Notes under the pieces: generated by a model | The model's database searches: none | Told to the model about the DNA's origin: nothing | The model's input: only the letters and a program-made list of their open reading frames with translations | NCBI GenBank assembly: GCA_002293375.1 | Contig: DBDA01000015.1 | Location: 12,801 to 25,100 of the forward strand | Reading direction: 5' to 3' | Source of the DNA: Odoribacter sp. UBA944 | GTDB taxonomy: Bacteria; Bacteroidota; Bacteroidia; Bacteroidales; Marinifilaceae | Length of the DNA: 12,300 nt | Made by a program: the position numbers and the translations under genes | Shown here: in pieces, positions 6,579 through 12,300 of the stretch | Numbering within the stretch: the stretch's first letter is position 1 | Layout of the letters: every line of letters begins with the position of its first letter

Positions 6579-6699
6579 CAAAACGTACCCTGTAATTGCT
6601 TGGAATTGCTGTCAACTATTAGGAGACGCTATATTAGATTACAGAGATACTACTGTGTGAAGGATTTGTTAGTGGGAAACACAAAAGAAAACAGATAAT

Positions 6700-8259
6700 A
6701 TGGCAAAAAAGAACGGAGCGGTAGCAGAAGAACCCTTGGAAAAACAGCTTTGGAAAACGGCAGATAAGTTGCGAAAAAACATTGATGCCGCTGAATATAA
6801 GCACATAGCGTTGGGACTTATCTTTTTGAAATATATTTCCGATGCTTTTGAAGAGCTATATACAAAATTGAAAGCAGAAGAACCCAATGGAGCTGATCCG
6901 GAAGATATTGACGAGTACAAGGCTGAAAATGTATTCTTCGTTCCCAAGGAAGCCCGTTGGGAACATTTGAAATCGCAGGCAAAACAACCCACTATCGGAA
7001 AAACCGTTGATGCAGCGATGGATGCCCTTGAAAAAGAGAATAGTTCATTGAAAGGAGTACTTCCTAAAGCTTTTGCCCGTCCAAATCTTGACCCTACCAG
7101 TTTAGGGGAATTAATCGACCTGATTGGAAACATAGCATTGGGCGATGCTAAAGCCCGCAGTGCGGATATATTGGGGCATGTATTTGAATATTTTCTCGGA
7201 GAATTTGCACTTGCCGAAGGCAAAAAAGGCGGACAATTCTATACTCCCCGCAGTGTTGTGGAATTGTTGGTCGAAATGCTTGAACCCTATAAAGGCCGTG
7301 TATTTGACCCTTGTTGTGGTTCAGGCGGAATGTTTGTTCATTCCGAAAAGTTTGTAAAAGAACATCAGGGGCGGGTGAACGACATCTCTATCTATGGACA
7401 GGAAAGCAACCAGACTACCTGGCGGTTGTGTAAAATGAATCTCGCTATTCGTGGAATCGACAGTTCACAGGTAAAATGGAACAACGAAGGCTCTTTTCTG
7501 AATGATGCCCACAAAGATTTAAAAGCCGATTATATTATTGCTAATCCGCCTTTTAATGTAAGCGATTGGGGAGGCGATTTACTTCGTAAGGACGGGCGTT
7601 GGCAATATGGTGTGCCTCCTGTCGGAAATGCCAATTTTGCCTGGTTACAACATTTTATATACCATCTTTCACCAAACGGACAAGCCGGAGTCGTATTGGC
7701 AAAAGGAGCCTTGACCTCTAAAATCTCCGGCGAAGGAGAGATACGTAAAGCCTTAATTGAAGCGGGAGTGATAGACTGTATCGTCAATCTTCCCGCCAAG
7801 TTATTTCTCAATACGCAAATTCCGGCAGCGCTTTGGTTTTTAAGTCGGAACCGCACCAACGGAAAATTCCGCAACCGAAGCGGAGAAATACTGTTTATTG
7901 ATGCCCGCAACTTGGGGCACCTGATTAACCGCCGTACACGTGAACTTTCAAATGCTTCGGAAAATCCGAAAGATAATGATATTGCAAAAATTTCCGGCAC
8001 CTACCACAATTGGCGTAATCCCGACGGAGAATATAAAGACATCGCCGGCTTTTGCGCCTCTGTCCCTGTTGAAAGAGTAAAGGAATTGGATTATGTGCTT
8101 ACTCCGGGGCGTTATGTGGGGTTACCCGATGAGGAAGATGATTTTAATTTCAGTGAACGGTTTACCGTATTGAAAGCGGAATTGGAAGAACAGTTGAAAG
8201 AGGAAGCAAGGTTGAATAAGATTATTGCGGAAAATTTGGCTAAAATTAAAGAGAAATAA
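6700..8259 (+). CDS. hsdM: Type I restriction-modification DNA methyltransferase subunit HsdM
   Basis: HsdM is the N6-adenine methyltransferase subunit. With HsdS it methylates the host recognition sites, and with HsdR it forms the restriction complex. The 519-residue protein has a helical HsdM_N domain (13-145, LEKQLWKTADKLRKNIDAAEYKHIALGLIFLKYISD). Next comes the GQFYTPRSVVELLVEML motif (178-194), SAM-binding motif I FDPCCGSGGMF (202-212) and the catalytic NPPF (282-285). The C-terminal helices (about 485-519, ERFTVLKAELEEQLKEEARLNKIIAENLAKI) contact HsdS in this family. The stop codon is one base from the next ATG, so it is translated with the DUF1016 gene in one operon. All key motifs are intact. 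Base composition is moderately AT-rich compared with dnaA. Confidence 0.97.
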   Translation: MAKKNGAVAEEPLEKQLWKTADKLRKNIDAAEYKHIALGLIFLKYISDAFEELYTKLKAEEPNGADPEDIDEYKAENVFFVPKEARWEHLKSQAKQPTIGKTVDAAMDALEKENSSLKGVLPKAFARPNLDPTSLGELIDLIGNIALGDAKARSADILGHVFEYFLGEFALAEGKKGGQFYTPRSVVELLVEMLEPYKGRVFDPCCGSGGMFVHSEKFVKEHQGRVNDISIYGQESNQTTWRLCKMNLAIRGIDSSQVKWNNEGSFLNDAHKDLKADYIIANPPFNVSDWGGDLLRKDGRWQYGVPPVGNANFAWLQHFIYHLSPNGQAGVVLAKGALTSKISGEGEIRKALIEAGVIDCIVNLPAKLFLNTQIPAALWFLSRNRTNGKFRNRSGEILFIDARNLGHLINRRTRELSNASENPKDNDIAKISGTYHNWRNPDGEYKDIAGFCASVPVERVKELDYVLTPGRYVGLPDEEDDFNFSERFTVLKAELEEQLKEEARLNKIIAENLAKIKEK

Positions 8260-8260
8260 T

Positions 8261-9349
8261 ATGTTGATAAACAATAACGAATATTTTTCCATTTTAGAAG
8301 AGATTAAATCCCGCATAAAAACAGCACAATATAAAGCGGTTTTAGGGGCGAATAAGGAATTGATGGAACTCTATTGGAGTATCGGGAAAATTATCATTGA
8401 CAATACAAAATACGGTACAAAGTTCGTGGAAAACCTGTCGCGCGATATAATCCTTGAATTTCCTGAAATTCAAGGATTTTCGGAGCGTAACTTGAAATAT
8501 ATGCGTAAATTTGCCGAACTTTATCCTGATTTTCAAAAAGTGCAACAGAGTGTTGCACTTTTACCATGGAGGAATAATTTGACATTGATGTCGAAGGTCA
8601 AAGACGAAGCGGTGCGTGAATGGTATATTGAGAAGAATCTTGAAAATGGTTGGAATAATGTTGTTTTGACACACCAGATAGAAACGAAACTTTACTATCG
8701 TCAAGCAATTGCGGAAAAAACGACAAATTATCATGAAATATTGCCGTCCCCATTTAGCGAATTAGCACAAGAAACGCTTAAAAATCCATACGTTTTCGAC
8801 TTTGTTGAAAAACGTAAAGGAATCATTGAGCGACAAATTGAAAATGAATTAGTAGCAAATGTCGCTAAAACCATTTTAGAACTTGGAGTTGGCTTTGCGT
8901 TTGTGGGCAATCAATACCACTTAGAAATTAGCGAGAAAGATTACTATATCGACTTGTTGTTTTACAACACAAAACTTCGCTGTTATGTAGTTATTGAATT
9001 GAAAAATACCGAATTCAAACCGGAATATGCGGGAAAACTTAACTTTTATCTCTCTGCCGTGGACGACATGTTGAAACACGAAACAGATAATCCTTCTATA
9101 GGTATTATGCTTTGCAAAACGAGAGACAAACTGACCGCTGAATATGCGCTTAAAGATATCAATAAACCCATTGGGGTGAGTGAATATAAACTTTCCGACT
9201 TTGTCCCCGCTGAATTTATAGATACCTTACCAAGTGCTGAAGATATAGAACGACGTGTTAAAATAAAGTTTGATGTAGAGGGAGATAATCATTTTCGTGA
9301 GGTTACAAAATTGATTGATAAAACAACGAAAAAACTTCCAAAGAAATGA
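8261..9349 (+). CDS. DUF1016 / YhcG-family PDDEXK nuclease
   Basis: This 362-residue protein has the two-part YhcG layout. The N-terminal DUF1016_N helical domain (about 5-155) includes YWSIGKIIIDN, GFSERNLKYMRKFAELYP and VALLPWRNNLTLM. The C-terminal PDDEXK nuclease domain (about 175-330) has D231 in YYIDLLFYN and E246/K248 in VVIELKNTEFKPEYAGKLNFYL, the expected D...ExK catalytic set. Members are often found between type I restriction genes, but their exact job is unknown. The start at ATG 8261 is one base after the hsdM stop. A TTG at 8225 would give an overlapping extension and is less likely. The active-site residues appear intact, so it is probably a working DNA nuclease linked to the restriction system. 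Confidence 0.93.
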   Translation: MLINNNEYFSILEEIKSRIKTAQYKAVLGANKELMELYWSIGKIIIDNTKYGTKFVENLSRDIILEFPEIQGFSERNLKYMRKFAELYPDFQKVQQSVALLPWRNNLTLMSKVKDEAVREWYIEKNLENGWNNVVLTHQIETKLYYRQAIAEKTTNYHEILPSPFSELAQETLKNPYVFDFVEKRKGIIERQIENELVANVAKTILELGVGFAFVGNQYHLEISEKDYYIDLLFYNTKLRCYVVIELKNTEFKPEYAGKLNFYLSAVDDMLKHETDNPSIGIMLCKTRDKLTAEYALKDINKPIGVSEYKLSDFVPAEFIDTLPSAEDIERRVKIKFDVEGDNHFREVTKLIDKTTKKLPKK

Positions 9350-9473
9350 GATGTGGAGGAATGGTAAGGAATATAAAGAATAAAAACAAATATTATTGAA
9401 GTGGAACAACTAGAATCGGTGAATGAATAACGTTAAATGAAATTATTGCCAATAATCTAAACAAAATAATATT
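9350..9473 (+). pseudogene. Gap with an hsdS-start fossil and a possible hsdM-tail fossil
   Basis: From 9353 the bases read GTG GAG GAA TGG (T) AAG GAA TAT AAA. With the single extra T at 9365 removed this encodes MEEWKEYK, the exact first eight residues of the HsdS that starts at 11801. Codon use differs (GAG GAA versus GAA GAG), so it is not a recent copy. Further on, 9398-9427 reads EVEQLESVNE, and 9433-9468 in another frame reads LNEIIANNLNKI. These resemble the HsdM C-terminus (ELEEQLKEEA, LNKIIAENLAKI). Both pieces are broken by stops and frameshifts. The hsdS match is short but residue-perfect; the hsdM match is suggestive. Confidence 0.6.
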
Positions 9474-11798
9474 ATGATTAAGCAAATTTCTAAACTAAAA
9501 AGTTTTGGAATATTCCAAAACTATTCTCATGATGCAAGTTTAGCTGAATTCAACCAATATAATCTTTTTTATGGATGGAATGGTAGTGGAAAATCAACGC
9601 TTTCTTCTTTATTTGAATGCATAGAAAGAAAAGAGCAATCGCATGAACATACAACCTCTGAATGGAATATCGAAGCAGATGAGGGACAGGTATCTCAAAA
9701 TAATGTATCAACTAATACATTAAATGTTCGTGTTTTCAACAAAAATTTTGTTGAAAGAAATGTCTTTACACCAAATGACAGAATAAAAGGGATTATATAT
9801 ATATCTGAAGAACAGGGAAATGATAAAAAGGCGTTAGAACAGAAAGAAGCCGAATTAAAAACTAAAAAAAGCAAGAATAAGGAGATTGATATTGAACTGA
9901 ATGGAAATCCGGAGGATAAAAAAGTCAAAGGTTTGATTGTCCTTAATGATAAATTCCTTTCTGATGCTGCGAAAAGCATAAAAGCAAATTTTAAAGTAAT
10001 AGAGATAGAAGATAGTCGTTTGCTGAATTATGATAAAACAAAATTATCTTCTTTCATTACTCAAAATGAAGCTTCAATAAAGGCAAAGAAAAACACCTTA
10101 TCCGTTTCTGAAATAGAGCATTTATCTAAAAGCATTAAACCTCAGGATAAAACAAAAATCGATGATAGTTTAATGCATAAGTATGACACATCTATTCTTG
10201 AAAAAATATCCGAAAGAGTTAAACAACTACAGACAACGACTATAGCAACGAAAGCAATTGAGCGGTTAAGAGAGAATCCAACTATTGCAAATTGGGTATA
10301 TGCGGGATTAGATAACAGTATTCATACGAAAGATTCAACCATTTGTGAATTCTGCGGACAACCGCTTCCTGAAAATAGAATTGCAGATTTGAATAAACAC
10401 TTCAGTGATGAATTTGAAAAGCTGAAAGAAGCTCTATTCAAAGGAATTGAGTGGATTGAAGAAAATAAAATTAAGACAGAATTTCCCCACGAAACATTAT
10501 TGTATGAAGAATTTCAAGCTGGCTATAAAAAAGCACTTGAAAATTATCACCAAATAATATCTTCCATAAATACCAAAATAGAGGAATGGAAAAAAGTATT
10601 GGAAGAAAAACAGAATAATCCTTTTGAGATACCTCAAAAAACAATTAATGGTATTAACAAGCCAGAGATTGATGAATACGAAAAAGCCTATTCCGATATT
10701 TTGGGATACATAGACAATCATAATAAGAAATTTTTAGGTTTGGAAGAAGCTGTAAAAGACAGTAAATACAAACTGGAATTACATTATGTATCAGAAGAGG
10801 TTACGACATTCGATTATTTCAAGAAGTTAGAGCAAATAAGTAAATTCCAAACAGAGCAAACAGCCCTTAATGAGAATATAAAACAGTTAGAAATTGATAT
10901 TAAGCAATTAAAGGACAATCTATCTAACGAGGTGATTGGAGCAAGTGAGTTCAATGACAAACTTTGGAAATTTCTTGGAAGAAATGATTTAAGTTTAGAG
11001 CGTAGAAATGATGGTGGGTATTTAGTAAAACGAAACAATAGCGAAGAGGCTAAATGCCGTAGTTTAAGCGAAGGAGAGCGCTCTGCCATTGCTTTAGTAT
11101 ACTTTATTGCCAAGCTCAAAGAAGATGGAAATAAAATTGAAAATACAATTGTTGTAATTGACGACCCCATTTCGAGTTTTGATTCTAACCATTTATTTCA
11201 TGCCAATTTCTTCATTAAGAACGAATGTGAGAATGCACTTCAACTTTTCGTCCTCACCCATAATTTTCATTTCTTTACATTACAAAAAGAGTGGATTAAA
11301 AGCAAGACAGGAAAAGATGCCAACAACAAAACTATAAATTTGTTTTGCATATACCTTATTAAACCACAATTAGTTAACGATATACGAAATGGAAATATAG
11401 AAAATGCCGATAATATATTATCTCAGTTTGATTCGGAATACCACCTGTTATTTTCAGAAGTAAAGAAGTTTTGTGATAATCCGCAATTAGATTATATAAC
11501 AACTCATACGATAGCCAATATCTGTCGACAATTATTGGAAAGTTTTCTATCTTTCAAATATGGTCGGAAAAAATTAGAAAAGTGTTTTGATGAAATAACA
11601 GGATTCAATGACTTATCAAAAGTGCGCAAGTTTGTAAACCACTATTCTCATAAGGTTGATAATGGCGCATCAATAAATGGTTTCAATGATAATGTTTTTG
11701 GTGAGGCTGATAAAATCGTTCCCCAAGTATTGGATTTAATCCAGCATGTAGATTCTGTACATTATAATTCAATGATTGCACGATTAAATAATGCATAA
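9474..11798 (+). CDS. rloC: RloC-like AAA_13 ATPase with zinc-hook and HEPN/anticodon-nuclease-like C-terminus
   Basis: This 774-residue protein has the RloC layout. Walker A GWNGSGKST lies at 34-42, and RVFNKNFVERNVF at 86-98 resembles a motif common to PrrC and RloC. Long coiled coils (about 110-270 and 310-490) flank a CxxC hook, CEFCGQ (C291, C294). The ABC signature LSEGER is at 531-536, Walker B IVVIDD at 559-564 and the H-loop LTHNF at 594-598. The C-terminus has R685xxxE689 and RKFVNHYSH (R718, H723), matching the RxxxE...H set of PrrC/RloC anticodon nucleases and the HEPN Rx4-6H motif. RloC cleaves tRNA anticodon loops after DNA damage or phage interference, halting translation. The gene is AT-richer than hsdM, suggesting separate acquisition. 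It ends two bases before hsdS. The family is well supported; nuclease activity is inferred. Confidence 0.85.
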   Translation: MIKQISKLKSFGIFQNYSHDASLAEFNQYNLFYGWNGSGKSTLSSLFECIERKEQSHEHTTSEWNIEADEGQVSQNNVSTNTLNVRVFNKNFVERNVFTPNDRIKGIIYISEEQGNDKKALEQKEAELKTKKSKNKEIDIELNGNPEDKKVKGLIVLNDKFLSDAAKSIKANFKVIEIEDSRLLNYDKTKLSSFITQNEASIKAKKNTLSVSEIEHLSKSIKPQDKTKIDDSLMHKYDTSILEKISERVKQLQTTTIATKAIERLRENPTIANWVYAGLDNSIHTKDSTICEFCGQPLPENRIADLNKHFSDEFEKLKEALFKGIEWIEENKIKTEFPHETLLYEEFQAGYKKALENYHQIISSINTKIEEWKKVLEEKQNNPFEIPQKTINGINKPEIDEYEKAYSDILGYIDNHNKKFLGLEEAVKDSKYKLELHYVSEEVTTFDYFKKLEQISKFQTEQTALNENIKQLEIDIKQLKDNLSNEVIGASEFNDKLWKFLGRNDLSLERRNDGGYLVKRNNSEEAKCRSLSEGERSAIALVYFIAKLKEDGNKIENTIVVIDDPISSFDSNHLFHANFFIKNECENALQLFVLTHNFHFFTLQKEWIKSKTGKDANNKTINLFCIYLIKPQLVNDIRNGNIENADNILSQFDSEYHLLFSEVKKFCDNPQLDYITTHTIANICRQLLESFLSFKYGRKKLEKCFDEITGFNDLSKVRKFVNHYSHKVDNGASINGFNDNVFGEADKIVPQVLDLIQHVDSVHYNSMIARLNNA

Positions 11799-11800
11799 GT

Positions 11801-12300
11801 ATGGAAGAGTGGAAAGAATATAAATTGGGAGAAATTACAACTATTATTGGAGACGGCCTTCATGGAACCCCCCAATACGATAGCAATGGCGAATATTTCT
11901 TTATAAATGGAAATAACTTAGTACAAGGAAGAATTGTTATAAAGTCAGATACAAATAAGGTAAACGAACAAGAATATCTTAAATACAAGAAACCTCTTTC
12001 CAGAAAAACAATTTTATTATCAATCAATGGAACTATTGGTAATTTGGCTCTATACAACAATGAAAAGTGTATGCTTGGGAAGAGTGCTTGCTATATTAAT
12101 GCAAGCGATAGTATAGAGAGAGATTTTTTGTATTATGTATTCTCTAATGAGGACTTTCAGAGTTATCTGATTGAAACAGCTACGGGAACTACAATACCGA
12201 ATGTACCATTAAAAGGGCTAAGAGAATATACATTCAAATATCCCCCACTTCCCGAACAACGCGCCATCGCATCCGTTCTTAGTAGTTTGGATGATAAAAT
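11801..12300 (+). CDS. hsdS: Type I restriction enzyme specificity subunit HsdS (5' part)
   Basis: This frame stays open to the window edge (166 codons seen; the stop lies outside). It starts MEEWKEYKLGEITTIIGDGLHGTP, the usual start of an HsdS first target-recognition domain. It continues with SRKTILLSINGTIGNLALYN (68-86) and reaches the central conserved region PPLPEQRAIASVLSSLDDK (148-166), the helical spacer between the two recognition domains. HsdS sets the DNA sequence that HsdM methylates and the HsdR complex restricts. The ATG is two bases after the rloC stop, so the two are translationally linked. The second recognition domain and hsdR, if present, lie to the right. Confidence 0.94.
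   Translation, partial: MEEWKEYKLGEITTIIGDGLHGTPQYDSNGEYFFINGNNLVQGRIVIKSDTNKVNEQEYLKYKKPLSRKTILLSINGTIGNLALYNNEKCMLGKSACYINASDSIERDFLYYVFSNEDFQSYLIETATGTTIPNVPLKGLREYTFKYPPLPEQRAIASVLSSLDDK

Noticed and set aside
8225..8260. TTG start that would overlap the DUF1016 gene with hsdM
   Set aside because: The ATG at 8261 lies one base after the hsdM stop and gives the expected N-terminus; the added 12 residues are just hsdM sequence in another frame.

Overview
The window looks like a Bacteroidales (Bacteroidetes) chromosome. The evidence is Bacteroidetes-type promoter elements (TTTG, 19 bp, TAnnTTTG) in front of a tRNA gene, weak or absent Shine-Dalgarno sequences, a DnaA of the Bacteroidetes type, and an accessory gene set (CTnDOT-like integrase, paired helix-turn-helix proteins, a DUF3408 protein, a MobA/MobC-like protein) typical of Bacteroides-group mobile elements. 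I cannot name the genus.

Layout. Positions 1-2536 are core chromosome: dnaA, a YigZ/IMPACT-family gene and tRNA-Lys(TTT), all on the + strand and GC-richer than what follows. From the tRNA 3' end to the right edge lies an integrated accessory element. It opens with a terminator hairpin, a cluster of inverted repeats and a tyrosine recombinase (2778-4025). The recombinase is followed by a striking nested inverted-repeat structure (4049-4245). Two small minus-strand helix-turn-helix genes, probably excision or regulatory factors, come next. A non-coding stretch with iteron-like repeats leads to a DUF3408 gene, then a candidate transfer origin (about 5957-6048) and a MobC-type accessory gene. 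No relaxase is visible.

Positions 6700-12300 are a defence cassette read in one direction: hsdM, a DUF1016/YhcG PDDEXK nuclease, an RloC-like protein (AAA_13 ATPase with a CxxC zinc-hook motif and a C-terminal HEPN/anticodon-nuclease-like motif set), and hsdS, which runs off the right edge. hsdR is not in the window. This is a type I restriction-modification locus with a probable abortive-infection tRNA nuclease linked to it, a logic known from PrrC and RloC systems: the nuclease may act when phage disables restriction.

The 124-bp gap between the DUF1016 gene and rloC appears to hold two gene fossils: a decayed hsdS start and, less certainly, a decayed hsdM tail. These suggest that an hsdM-rloC-hsdS cassette was spliced into an ancestral hsdM-DUF1016-hsdS operon. 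This junction, the nested hairpin after int and the candidate oriT are the least explained parts of the window.
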